The translations under genes were made by a program, and so were the position numbers. Shown piece after piece: positions 37,987 to 45,906 of a stretch of 64,000 nucleotides of DNA. Under the pieces are notes generated by a model that was not told the origin of the DNA, ran no database searches, and was given only the letters and a program-made list of their open reading frames with translations. Positions within the stretch are counted from its first letter, which is position 1; each line of letters begins with the position of its first letter. The stretch covers positions 98,851 to 162,850 of the forward strand of contig MEMA01000052.1 in assembly GCA_001767835.1 (NCBI GenBank), given 5' to 3'. This DNA comes from Alphaproteobacteria bacterium GWC2_42_16. GTDB lineage: Bacteria; Pseudomonadota; Alphaproteobacteria; UBA9655.

Positions 37987-38472
37987 ATGATAAAATGCTT
38001 TTTTTGGGTTCTCATTTTTGCCTCCATTGGTAGTTTTGACAAAGCTTTTTCAGCATCAACTGCTTCAAGCTCAAAAACATCATCGACTCAAACAGAACCG
38101 TCTGTCCCCTTTTCTTCAACTTATATAAAAAAATTAGCTGGCGTGTCGAATAGTATGAATGGAAATAACAGACTAAATTGTTCTTTTCTTCTGAAGAAAA
38201 CTTGGGCCTATCCAAATGCCCTTGTAACGCCCTTTTGTTACAACGCAGAAACAAGTTGTGTAGGACTTCAGCTTTTTACAACTTATATGCAAAACGCCAA
38301 AGGCAGTGATCTAAGCGATATGAAGGCAACTTATCCCTACATCAGGGCTAACGTGCTCATGAATTTATATGCTTGTGCTGAAGCTCTACAAGCAACCTTA
38401 ACAAATAATAAGGTGGTCCTGCCTTCTTTTGGATATTATACCTATCCACGTTCGACAACAGGGCAACCTTGA
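37987..38472 (+). CDS. Small secreted protein, unknown
   Basis: The 161-residue protein has a signal peptide (MIKCFFWVLIFASIGSFDKAFS, cut near residue 22). A Ser/Thr-rich linker (residues 23-48) follows, then a domain with four cysteines (NCSFLL, PFCYNAETSCVG, YACAEAL) that could form two disulfides. No family is recognised. AAGGGAGAA lies about 6 nt before the ATG. It is divergent from rpmF and converges on the LuxI/GNAT-like gene. Confidence 0.65.
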   Translation: MIKCFFWVLIFASIGSFDKAFSASTASSSKTSSTQTEPSVPFSSTYIKKLAGVSNSMNGNNRLNCSFLLKKTWAYPNALVTPFCYNAETSCVGLQLFTTYMQNAKGSDLSDMKATYPYIRANVLMNLYACAEALQATLTNNKVVLPSFGYYTYPRSTTGQP

Positions 38473-38493
38473 ACTGAAATTTCTAAAATGCTC

Positions 38494-39033
38494 TCAAATT
38501 TTCCACGCCATTTGATAAGCTTCATATTGACGTCCTACAAGAGGTAAAATTCCATGAAACAGGGCGTCTTGTGAATTTTCTGGTTTTAATTCAACAACAT
38601 ATGGCCATTTCCCCTCTTCTTTTGTGGAGCGGTAAATTTCTGGAGTTAATTTCATGATAAGAAAACCCGCGCCTTTCCGTTTCCCAAATTCAACCAGCTT
38701 CTCATACAACCCACGGTAAAATTGATGACTAAAGTCGTCATTAAAAGCGCCTTTTTCTTCCGATTTTCGAGAAAAAATGTAGGGACACTCCCAAATATTC
38801 CTCTGGAAAGGAGTGTCTGTCACAAGTATTCTGATATCTTCTTGAATGTTACTTAGATCTTTTTTTATAAGGATTGCCCCGCCAACAACATTTTCTTTCA
38901 TACCTTCTACAAGAATGTAACTTATATCCTTCGTCTCTGAAAGAATTGAAGGATCTATATACGTCATCATTAAACGCAAGCCATTACTTTTATATTTATC
39001 CTCATCCGACTCAATAATATCAAATTTAAGCAT
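38494..39033 (-). CDS. Possible LuxI/GNAT-fold acyltransferase-like protein
   Basis: The 179-residue protein is not a clear member of any family I know. Its layout resembles autoinducer synthases and other GNAT-fold enzymes: SYILVEGMKENVVGGAILI looks like the central LuxI strands, WECPYIFSRK sits where LuxI has WExSRF, and LYEKLVEFGKRKGAGFLIMKLTPEIYR resembles the LuxI C-terminal helix-strand. The N-terminal Arg/Phe/Trp residues that bind S-adenosylmethionine in LuxI are not evident, so activity as a synthase is doubtful. The ATG at 39033 has AGAAAGGAGAG upstream; an in-frame ATG at 39072 lacks this. It is divergent from an XRE regulator. Confidence 0.55.
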   Translation of the reverse strand: MLKFDIIESDEDKYKSNGLRLMMTYIDPSILSETKDISYILVEGMKENVVGGAILIKKDLSNIQEDIRILVTDTPFQRNIWECPYIFSRKSEEKGAFNDDFSHQFYRGLYEKLVEFGKRKGAGFLIMKLTPEIYRSTKEEGKWPYVVELKPENSQDALFHGILPLVGRQYEAYQMAWKI

Positions 39034-39370
39034 AAGCTCTCCTTTCTGCCATTCACTATATCTGCTCAACAAAAAGCCTATTAAGGAAGACGAACAATTA
39101 GATTTGATACTTGCTCCCTGTATAATAAGCCTTTTTAGGTTCTCTATATTTGTTATTATCCTGACGGCTTAAAGCCATTCTTATTGAAATATTACTTATG
39201 AGAAAACCGATTTTTCGCCATATTTTTCTCATTTAGGTTAATCTTTTTTGATATTTTGTATACAAGAAAATTTGAAAAGGCTAGCTTTTTTTGGTGAATT
39301 TAATTTTAGGCTTATCAAAAATATCATTTTATACTAAGATCCAATAAATTTAACTTAAGTGTAGGGTTTT
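39034..39370. other. Divergent AT-rich control region
   Basis: These 337 bp separate the LuxI/GNAT-like gene from the XRE regulator. TATAAT at about 39122 and TATACT at 39330-39335 could be -10 elements, but neither has a good -35 at proper spacing. I see no gene here. Confidence 0.3.
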
Positions 39371-39847
39371 ATGACATCAGCTTTAAAAGAAAAAATCATT
39401 GAACGTATGGAAGCAAAAAACCTTTCCATCGCAGAGTTGGAAAGGCGTGCGGGGTTGAGCATACACTCTGTCAGAAATATTCTAAAGGGCCGAATAAAAA
39501 AACCAAGCGCTCAATCTCTTCAAGCAATTGCTGAAGCTTTAGAGTGTTCAATTATTGATTTAATGAATTCCGCTCCAACCAGAAGCGATGGTTACTCGCC
39601 AGAATTTCAAACACGTCTTCGAAAGCGTTCTCGCCTAGACTATCCAGATCTCATGGTCGATTGCGCAAAAAAAACCCTGTCTTTAATTGAAGAAAGAAGC
39701 CTTAAGGTTTCTGTTGATGAGTATTTAGAAGCTTTAAAAAAGGTTTACTTTTATTCCTCACGTGAAGAACCACGAAAGTTTGATACACGGTTTGCTGAAT
39801 GGCTCATTGAAAGTCAATTTGATGACTATAAAGCTACCCCAAAGTAA
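39371..39847 (+). CDS. XRE-family helix-turn-helix regulator
   Basis: The 158-residue protein has an N-terminal Cro/C1-type HTH (residues 8-63, with LSIAELERRAGLSIHSVRNI as the helix-turn-helix and KKPSAQSLQAIAEAL after it). A C-terminal helical region of about 85 residues with no recognised domain follows (SRLDYPDLMVDCAKKTLSLI). The C-terminal part could sense a ligand or oligomerise. It faces away from the LuxI/GNAT-like gene across 337 bp and may control it. Confidence 0.8.
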   Translation: MTSALKEKIIERMEAKNLSIAELERRAGLSIHSVRNILKGRIKKPSAQSLQAIAEALECSIIDLMNSAPTRSDGYSPEFQTRLRKRSRLDYPDLMVDCAKKTLSLIEERSLKVSVDEYLEALKKVYFYSSREEPRKFDTRFAEWLIESQFDDYKATPK

Positions 39848-39873
39848 AAAAGCTATCTCAAAGAAGAGCTTTT
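39848..39873 (-). terminator. Possible terminator between convergent genes
   Basis: AAAAGCT (39848-39854) pairs with AGCTTTT (39867-39873) around a 12-nt loop. On the minus strand the stem runs into TTTTTT, so it could end the DciA-like transcript. The stem overlaps the last codons of that gene and has few GC pairs, so strength is uncertain. Confidence 0.35.
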
Positions 39874-40325
39874 CCTAAGGTTTCTAAATGAGTTTTTAAG
39901 TCTCTGTCTTTTATAATTTCGATCTGTTTTTGTAACCACGCCTCATCTTCTTTAGATATAATCTTTATCCTTTTAGGCTTAAGAGATTCCTTTTTAAGAC
40001 TCAGGCCATGGGTGAATCTGAGCTTTGTAAGAGCTTTATACCCAAAAAAGGTATTCACCCTCTCTAAAATCAAGTCCTGAGCATATTGCATAAAAAGGGA
40101 GCCAGAAGACGTCACTGTCAAATGAAGGGTTCCTTCCACTCTCTTTCCCTTAGGAAATGTTATTTTTTCAGCAAAAGAAACTTGTGAAAGTTGCTCCCCC
40201 ACAATCTGAGGCCAGTGGCTGAGAATTTTACCTTCCATCAAACCGCGTGCCTTGAAGACAGGCTTTACAACTGTTTGCGTAAAAAGGCCTAGGCGAGTAG
40301 GGCCAAACTTGTTAATGTATTTCAT
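39858..40325 (-). CDS. DUF721/DciA-like protein
   Basis: The 155-residue protein has the DUF721 (DciA) domain in its N-terminal 100 residues: LMEGKILSHWPQIVGEQLSQVSFAEKITFP, then a strand with LHLTVTSSGSLFMQYAQDLILERVN. DciA is the ancestral loader of the replicative helicase DnaB; short DUF721 proteins in Alphaproteobacteria may have this role. Its place beside divergent mutY is a conserved alphaproteobacterial arrangement. Confidence 0.85.
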   Translation of the reverse strand: MKYINKFGPTRLGLFTQTVVKPVFKARGLMEGKILSHWPQIVGEQLSQVSFAEKITFPKGKRVEGTLHLTVTSSGSLFMQYAQDLILERVNTFFGYKALTKLRFTHGLSLKKESLKPKRIKIISKEDEAWLQKQIEIIKDRDLKTHLETLGKALL

Positions 40326-40361
40326 AGAATTAAGGATATAAACTTTCCATAGATTTGAAAA

Positions 40362-41354
40362 GTGTTCTCAGAAAAACTCCTCAAATGGTATGATCTCTTC
40401 AAACGAAACCTTCCGTGGCGCACAGAAAGGAAAAACCCTTACTTTGTCTGGTTAAGTGAAATCATGCTGCAACAAACAACCGTTGCAACGGTCATCCCTT
40501 ATTTTGGACGATTCATTCTAAAATGGCCTGAACTTAAAGACATTGCAAAAGCATCACTTGATGAGGTTCTTGTTGAATGGCAAGGCCTTGGGTATTATTC
40601 CCGTGCGCGTAATCTTCATCAATGCGCCCAACTCTTAGCAAACGCCTTTCCTCAAAGTGAAGAAGAGCTGAGAATTCTCCCTGGAATTGGGCCTTACACA
40701 GCTGCAGCCATTGCTTCCATTGCTTTTGATAAAAAAGCCGCCGCTGTTGACGGCAATGTCATACGCGTTTTAAGCCGATATTATGCCCTTCAATTGCCTA
40801 TGCCTCGAAAGGAAGTTCATCAAAGACTCAAAAAACTTCTTCCAAATAAACGGTGTGGTGACTTTACAGAGGCTTTAATGGAGCTAGGCGCCCTTGTCTG
40901 TCGTCCTAAAATTCCTTTATGTGAAGAGTGCCCCTTTTTAGAAACCTGCAAAGCTTATAAGTTAAAAAATGTCGAATCTTTTCCCCTTAAGCATCTCAAG
41001 GAAAAGATGCCCACGCGCTATACAACAGCTTTTATCATTTGCCGCCAAGATGGAGCGCTCTGGCTCAGGAAGCGCCCTTCTAAAGGACTTCTCGGGGGAA
41101 TGATGGAGGTTCCAACGACTCCCTGGATAGAAGTAAAAAACGCAAAGCAAAAAACTTGTGTGAAACATACCTTTACCCACTTTCACCTCGAAGCGACCCT
41201 TTGTTATAGAGATAAACCTCCCGATAGAGATGGTCTATGGGTTCATCCCCATGATTTTAAAAAGTACGCGCTCCCAACAGTCATGAAAAAAATTATAAAG
41301 GCGGGTTTAAAAGAATTTGAATCGGTGCAAAACTCCTTCGATGATGCGGTGTAA
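40362..41354 (+). CDS. mutY: Adenine DNA glycosylase MutY
   Basis: MutY removes adenine mispaired with 8-oxoguanine. The 330-residue protein has the HhH-GPD domain with the catalytic Glu33 in SEIMLQQT, LPGIGPYTAAAI and the catalytic Asp in AAVDGNV. The [4Fe-4S] cluster cysteines are complete (C-x6-C-x2-C-x5-C, in the CRPKIPLCEECPF region). A C-terminal NUDIX-like 8-oxoG recognition domain follows (ICRQDGALWLRKRP). A GTG start at 40362 is used. Its 3' end overlaps convergent rnhB by 62 bp. Confidence 0.94.
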   Translation: MFSEKLLKWYDLFKRNLPWRTERKNPYFVWLSEIMLQQTTVATVIPYFGRFILKWPELKDIAKASLDEVLVEWQGLGYYSRARNLHQCAQLLANAFPQSEEELRILPGIGPYTAAAIASIAFDKKAAAVDGNVIRVLSRYYALQLPMPRKEVHQRLKKLLPNKRCGDFTEALMELGALVCRPKIPLCEECPFLETCKAYKLKNVESFPLKHLKEKMPTRYTTAFIICRQDGALWLRKRPSKGLLGGMMEVPTTPWIEVKNAKQKTCVKHTFTHFHLEATLCYRDKPPDRDGLWVHPHDFKKYALPTVMKKIIKAGLKEFESVQNSFDDAV

Positions 41355-41910
41355 TGCCATAAACCTTCAAAGCTTCTTGGTGGTAAGCCGTTCCATACCC
41401 CGCATTCTTCTCCCATCCATAGTAAGGGTAGTCCTCTGCTAAGGCTTCCATCTCCTGATCTCGGGTTACTTTTGCTAAAATGGAAGCCGCGGCAATAGAA
41501 AGGCTCTTGTTATCTCCTTCAATAATAGGGTGGGCCTCAATTCCATCAAAAGTTGGGATAAATTTTCCATCAACCAATAAGGTTTGGGGAACAAGAGACA
41601 AATTATCAACAGCTCTTCTCATTGCGAGAAACGTTGCTTGTAAAATATTGTGCTGATCAATCTCATTCACCGAAGCTCTTCCTATTCCAAAGAGAAAATT
41701 CTCAAGCTCTTTCAAAGCCTTAAAAATGTGCATTCTTTTTATTTTAGAAAGTTTTTTTGAATCTTGAATTGATATCTCTAGTTCATGAGGCGGGGGTTTT
41801 AAAAAAAGGGCAGCCGCTGCCACAACTGGGCCTGCCCAAGGCCCTCTTCCTGCTTCATCAACTCCTGCTACGAGACCTTGAAATCGTGATTCAATCTGGA
41901 AGGTTGGCAC
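41293..41910 (-). CDS. rnhB: Ribonuclease HII
   Basis: RNase HII cuts at ribonucleotides embedded in DNA. The 205-residue protein has the family motif GVDEAGRGPWAGPVVAA with two of the catalytic acids, ILAKVTRDQEM and the C-terminal HHRRSFAPIQ. The last 62 bp are antisense to the mutY 3' end, yet both proteins end at their usual family positions, so the overlap appears genuine. It overlaps the antiporter stop by 20 bp. Confidence 0.95.
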   Translation of the reverse strand: MPTFQIESRFQGLVAGVDEAGRGPWAGPVVAAAALFLKPPPHELEISIQDSKKLSKIKRMHIFKALKELENFLFGIGRASVNEIDQHNILQATFLAMRRAVDNLSLVPQTLLVDGKFIPTFDGIEAHPIIEGDNKSLSIAAASILAKVTRDQEMEALAEDYPYYGWEKNAGYGTAYHQEALKVYGITPHHRRSFAPIQILLNPPL

Positions 41911-43174
41911 GGTGAGAGTTTTCCTTTTTAATTTTTTTATAGTAGCGTTGAAAGAAGTTAAATTCTCGACCGTACAGAAGATTTAAAAGATTGGACAAAC
42001 TAATGGTCCGTCTTGGCGCCAAATCATGGAGTCTTTTTGCTACAGCAAGCCAAATGGGGCTCAAAGTCAACGAAAGAACGGTTAACGAAACAATAAGGTT
42101 TGTTCCGTACTGGGTCACAATTCCGACTTCCTCACCGACTGTTGCAAGAAGGAACGAGAACTCACCCAACTGTCCTAAAACAACTCCTGAAAGGAAAGAC
42201 AGAGTCCAAGGTTGACGCAATAGGTGGAGAATACTGATATTTAATGCCGTTTTACCCACAGTAATAAACAGGAGGATCATTAATATTTTCCCGATATTTT
42301 GCCAAAGAAAGTGAAGATCAAGAAGAAGCCCAATGGAAAGGAAAAAGATCATTATTAAAACACTGTAAATTGGCGTCATTTTCTCAATAAAAACTTGTCG
42401 TTCATGGCTGTTCCCCATTACCAAGCCCGCTAAGAAGGCACCATATGCTGCCGAGAGCCCTGATAGACCTGCGACAGCTGAAGCCCCAAAACAAAAGGTA
42501 AGCCCCATGAGTGGCGTCAGATCCACATTTCCAGTAACCTGTCTCAAAAAAGGAAGACGGAGACGTTCTTTCCGGCTTAAATACCAAACAAGAACCGTAA
42601 GAAGCCCAACAGAGATGATAATTTTTACCATCATAAGCGTTACATGGAATTCAGCACCTGGTTGAAGGCCTCGAATAATAAGAATCATCGGAACGATAGC
42701 AAGGTCTTGGGCTACCAAGATTCCAATTGTAATACGACCCGTACCCGTCCTCAGTTCACCAATCGTATCCAGCATTTTCACAGCGACAGCTGTACTGCTT
42801 AGAGCAAAAACAAAAGCCAAGAGAAGCGCCAAATTAAGAGGCCAGTGAAAAAAATGAGCCAAGGGAAAAGCAATGGCAAGCCCCCCCACGATTTGCAAAG
42901 CAACACAACCAACCGAGATGGTCCAAGTCTTTACAAAATTCCTGATGCTGAGTTCCATGCCCACCACAAATAACAACATCAACACACCTAATTCTGCAAA
43001 ATCATAGACATCCTTTTGATTTTTAATAAAACCAACACAAGAAGGGCCTAAAAGAACCCCAGCTAAAATATACCCAAGAATAGCTGGTTGCTTAAGCCTT
43101 TCAAGAATAATACCCCCGGCTAGCGCGGCTGTAATAACAATAGCAATGAAGGTAAGAGAAGAATCAATGTGCAT
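41891..43174 (-). CDS. CPA2-family cation/proton antiporter (KefB-like), no RCK domain
   Basis: The 427-residue membrane protein has about 12 TMs and CPA2 features: LKQPAILGYILAGVLLGP, FALSSTAVAVKMLD, GRITIGILVAQDLAIVP and GAFLAGLVMGNS. It probably exchanges K+ or Na+ for H+. The protein ends about 40 residues after the last TM, without the TrkA-N/RCK nucleotide-binding domain of full KefB/KefC. The frame is open to 43216, but the ATG at 43174 (MHIDSSLTFIAI) gives the usual N-terminus. Both starts have weak SDs. Confidence 0.85.
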   Translation of the reverse strand: MHIDSSLTFIAIVITAALAGGIILERLKQPAILGYILAGVLLGPSCVGFIKNQKDVYDFAELGVLMLLFVVGMELSIRNFVKTWTISVGCVALQIVGGLAIAFPLAHFFHWPLNLALLLAFVFALSSTAVAVKMLDTIGELRTGTGRITIGILVAQDLAIVPMILIIRGLQPGAEFHVTLMMVKIIISVGLLTVLVWYLSRKERLRLPFLRQVTGNVDLTPLMGLTFCFGASAVAGLSGLSAAYGAFLAGLVMGNSHERQVFIEKMTPIYSVLIMIFFLSIGLLLDLHFLWQNIGKILMILLFITVGKTALNISILHLLRQPWTLSFLSGVVLGQLGEFSFLLATVGEEVGIVTQYGTNLIVSLTVLSLTLSPIWLAVAKRLHDLAPRRTISLSNLLNLLYGREFNFFQRYYKKIKKENSHRANLPD

Positions 43175-43267
43175 AAAAGTAAAGTAACATGAGTTTTTTT
43201 GTTTTAAAAGCCTCATCCACTTGACAGTCCGTTAGGACCTTCTTATTTTACGAAAAAGGAAGGGACG

Positions 43268-43579
43268 ATGCCTGCTGGCCCTACATTAGAGAGTTTGAAA
43301 AAGAAACTTCAAAAGGCGAAGGAGAACGTTGCCAAAAAAACGCCTCAGAAGAACGCACCTCAAACTCCAGCTAGTAATTTTTTTAATATTGGAGCTGAAC
43401 TCGTTGCTGGTGTTTTTGTTGGTGTGGGGATAGGTCTTTTAATGGACTGGCTTTTTAACATATCCCCTTGGGGACTCATCTCGTTCTTTATTCTTGGCTC
43501 AGCTGCTGGTATGCTAAACGTCTATCGTAGCTTACAACCTAAAAATACTGACGAGAAAAAGAAAGACCAAGATGTTTGA
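43268..43579 (+). CDS. atpI: ATP synthase subunit I (AtpI-like)
   Basis: The 103-residue protein has a lysine-rich N-terminal region (KKKLQKAKENVAKKTPQK), two TMs (about 45-65 and 72-92) with the family segment GVGIGLLMDWLFNISPWGL, and a charged tail. AtpI helps assemble the c-ring and may carry Mg2+. AGGAAGGGACG precedes the ATG. It overlaps atpB by 8 nt and is the first gene of the stand-alone F0 operon. Confidence 0.88.
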   Translation: MPAGPTLESLKKKLQKAKENVAKKTPQKNAPQTPASNFFNIGAELVAGVFVGVGIGLLMDWLFNISPWGLISFFILGSAAGMLNVYRSLQPKNTDEKKKDQDV

Positions 43580-44294
43580 CCCACTTCATCAATTTGAAAT
43601 TCATCCCCTCATTCCTCTGAGAATAATGGATATTGATGTGTCATTCACCAATTCTTCTCTTTTTATGGTTCTTGCTGTCCTTTCAACAATTCTTTTCTTA
43701 GTGGGGGGGATTTATCACTCCAAACCCATTCCAGGGCGGTGGCAATCTTTAGTTGAAATGACCCATGGATTTATAATGAACCTTATTGATGAGACCGTAG
43801 GTGTTAAGGGAAGACATTATTTTCCATTTATTTTTACGCTTTTTATGTTTATCCTTATGGGAAACCTCATCGGAATGATCCCCTATAACTTTACATTTAC
43901 AAGCCACATCATCGTGACCTTTGGCCTTGCTACTATTGCTTTTACCTTTGCTACCCTCATAGGATTTACGCGACATGGCTTTCAATATTTTAAACTTTTC
44001 GTTCCTCAAGGAGCTCCCATTTATATGCTTCCCATCATCATTCCTATCGAAATTTTATCTTACTTTTCCCGACCAGTAAGTCTCTCAATCCGTCTTTTTG
44101 CCAATATGATGGCAGGACATACGATGCTTAAGGTTTTTGCAAGCTTTACAATCCTTTTAGGCCTTTTTGGAATTGCCCCCCTTGCTGTTAATACACTTCT
44201 TACTGCTTTTGAAATTTTAGTGGCTATTTTACAAGCCTATGTTTTTACCATTTTAACGTGTATTTATATACATGATGCCGTTCATTTACATTAA
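43572..44294 (+). CDS. atpB: ATP synthase subunit a
   Basis: The 240-residue F0 subunit forms the proton half-channels. It has the conserved LSIRLFANMMAGH with the essential arginine facing the c-ring, and the N-terminal HQFEIHPLIPL. Five to six TMs are evident. It is followed 18 nt later by atpE. Confidence 0.95.
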   Translation: MFDPLHQFEIHPLIPLRIMDIDVSFTNSSLFMVLAVLSTILFLVGGIYHSKPIPGRWQSLVEMTHGFIMNLIDETVGVKGRHYFPFIFTLFMFILMGNLIGMIPYNFTFTSHIIVTFGLATIAFTFATLIGFTRHGFQYFKLFVPQGAPIYMLPIIIPIEILSYFSRPVSLSIRLFANMMAGHTMLKVFASFTILLGLFGIAPLAVNTLLTAFEILVAILQAYVFTILTCIYIHDAVHLH

Positions 44295-44312
44295 AAGAAA
44301 AGGAGACTAAAA

Positions 44313-44537
44313 ATGGAAGTTGAATCAGCACGTATGATAGGAGCTGGAATTGCAATGGTTGCTCTTGCGGGGGTAGGTTTGGGTATTGGGCTTATCTTTT
44401 CTTCACTCATTAGTTCGATCGCACGAAATCCTTCATCGCGGGAGCAAATCTTTCCTGTCGGTATTTTAGGTTTTGCCCTTACGGAGGCCGTTGCACTCTT
44501 TGCCCTCCTCATCGCCTTTTTGATTCTCTTTAAATAG
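44313..44537 (+). CDS. atpE: ATP synthase subunit c
   Basis: The 74-residue hairpin protein has the [22 protein letters not shown] helix-loop and the ion-binding glutamate in [14 protein letters not shown]. The surrounding residues fit proton coupling, as expected for Alphaproteobacteria. AAGGAGA lies about 8 nt before the start, giving the strong translation usual for this high-copy subunit. Confidence 0.96.
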   Translation: MEVESARMIGAGIAMVALAGVGLGIGLIFSSLISSIARNPSSREQIFPVGILGFALTEAVALFALLIAFLILFK

Positions 44538-44543
44538 GAAGAG

Positions 44544-44633
44544 GTTTAGGAGCTAAAAACATGCCCCAGTTAAATGTCTTAACTTATAGTTTAGGAGCTA
44601 AAAACATGCCCCAGTTAAATGTCTTAACTTATA
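44544..44633 (+). repeat. Exact 45-bp tandem duplication over the atpF' start
   Basis: Bases 44544-44588 and 44589-44633 are identical. Each unit holds an SD (AGGAG), an 8-nt spacer, an ATG (44561 and 44606) and the first nine codons (MPQLNVLTY). The length is a multiple of three, so the first start reads in frame into the second. Perfect identity suggests a recent slippage or recombination event. Confidence 0.95.
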
Positions 44634-45082
44634 CCTCCCAACTTTTTTGGCTGGCGGTTTCTTTTTTAGCTCTTTACCTCATTCTAACCTACCTTATTCT
44701 CCCTAAAATTTCACGAATTCTTGAGGCTAGAGAGGAAACAATTGAGGAGAAGATTAATAAGGCTAGTACTTACCGAGAAGAAGCGGAAGATCTTCTGGCT
44801 GACTATGAAGCGGTTTTAAACAAGGCTAAAGAAAAGGCTCAACAACATTTAAAAACCACATCAAGCACAACTTCAGCCAATATGGCAAAAAAACAAAAAG
44901 ACTTCCTGGACAAGCTCAGTGACCGTCTTCATGTTGCCGAGCAAAACCTCTATCGAACGAAGGTCGAAAGGGGCAAAGAAATAGATTCATTGGCTCGAGA
45001 TGTTGCAAATTATATTTATCAAAAATTAACGGGTAAAAAAAATTCTTTTGGAAAGAAGGAAAAGGGTAAGGCCCATGCTTAA
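44561..45082 (+). CDS. ATP synthase subunit b'
   Basis: The 173-residue protein (from the first ATG) has a TM helix (about 28-50) followed by a long charged coiled coil, as in peripheral-stalk b-type subunits. Being first of two tandem b-type genes, it is the b' form of Alphaproteobacteria and cyanobacteria. An exact 45-bp duplication gives it two complete initiation sites. The second, at 44606, yields the ancestral-length 158-residue protein; the first adds 15 residues (MPQLNVLTYSLGAKN). Its stop overlaps the b subunit gene by 8 nt. Confidence 0.92.
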   Translation: MPQLNVLTYSLGAKNMPQLNVLTYTSQLFWLAVSFLALYLILTYLILPKISRILEAREETIEEKINKASTYREEAEDLLADYEAVLNKAKEKAQQHLKTTSSTTSANMAKKQKDFLDKLSDRLHVAEQNLYRTKVERGKEIDSLARDVANYIYQKLTGKKNSFGKKEKGKAHA

Positions 45083-45581
45083 AACTCCAGAATTTTGGGT
45101 TTTAATTTCCTTTATCCTCTTTCTTCTTCTTTTTGGAAAAAAAATATTGTCCTTTCTCCGCCAATCCCTAGATGAACACCAACAAAAGATTGCCCATCAA
45201 TTAGAAGAAGCAAAGAGACTGCATGATGAAGCCCTCAATCTTCTTAATGCATATAAGAAAAAGCATAAAGAAGCCCTTAAACAAGCTGAAGACATTATCT
45301 CCTTTGCTAAAGAAGAGGCCAATACCCTAAAAAAGGAAAAAGAGCTGGAATTTGAAAAGTTCATGAAACAACGAGAAAAAACCTTACATGAGCGCATCGA
45401 AAATGAAAAAGAAGAGGCCATCTCTGCTCTTCGGAAGCAAGTTCTTGATGAGGCTATTAAAAGGGTTGAGGCCTTTCTAGCAACACAATCTGATGAAAAA
45501 AAGAAATTGACTCAAGCCTCTTTGAAAGATATTACAGATTTCTCCCGTCAGGCAAAAAAATCAACAACTAAGCAGCGATGA
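45075..45581 (+). CDS. atpF: ATP synthase subunit b
   Basis: The 168-residue peripheral-stalk subunit has one N-terminal TM (WVLISFILFLLLFGKKIL) and a long, strongly charged coiled coil (HQLEEAKRLHDEAL onward). The ATG at 45075 overlaps the b' stop and is preferred to an in-frame codon at 45048. Genes for F1 (atpHAGDC) are not in the window, matching the split F0/F1 operons of Alphaproteobacteria. The stop overlaps the next small gene by 4 nt. Confidence 0.92.
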   Translation: MLKTPEFWVLISFILFLLLFGKKILSFLRQSLDEHQQKIAHQLEEAKRLHDEALNLLNAYKKKHKEALKQAEDIISFAKEEANTLKKEKELEFEKFMKQREKTLHERIENEKEEAISALRKQVLDEAIKRVEAFLATQSDEKKKLTQASLKDITDFSRQAKKSTTKQR

Positions 45582-45832
45582 AAAAATATGATTTTTCCCT
45601 CTTAAGGCGGATTTTTGGATATCTTTTTTTATTAATAGGAGTTTTTTCACTTTTCCTTCCCATTTTACAAGGATGGTTTTTTATTATTCTTGCGCTTGTT
45701 CTTCTCAAGAATGAACCGTGGGAACGCAAAATTCGTAGTTGGATTCATGATAAATACCCAGAGACAAAGGCTCATTTTCGAAAATTCCATCAGAAGCTTG
45801 ATCAATGGGTTGGCAAATGGTGGCGTCACTAA
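45578..45832 (+). CDS. Small PGPGW-like transmembrane protein
   Basis: The 84-residue protein has two TM segments (about 10-30 and 34-46) around LPILQGWFFIILALVLL, resembling the PGPGW group of small membrane proteins, and a soluble basic C-terminus (DKYPETKAHFRKFHQKLDQW). It overlaps atpF by 4 nt (ATGA), so it is coupled to the F0 operon. No role in ATP synthase is known to me. Confidence 0.7.
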   Translation: MKKYDFSLLRRIFGYLFLLIGVFSLFLPILQGWFFIILALVLLKNEPWERKIRSWIHDKYPETKAHFRKFHQKLDQWVGKWWRH

Positions 45833-45906
45833 GAAGTTTTCAGCCTTATACCTTCCTTTTTTCTTAAATTTCTGTAGGATAGGACTTAAAGGTCAATGAG
45901 GAAAAA

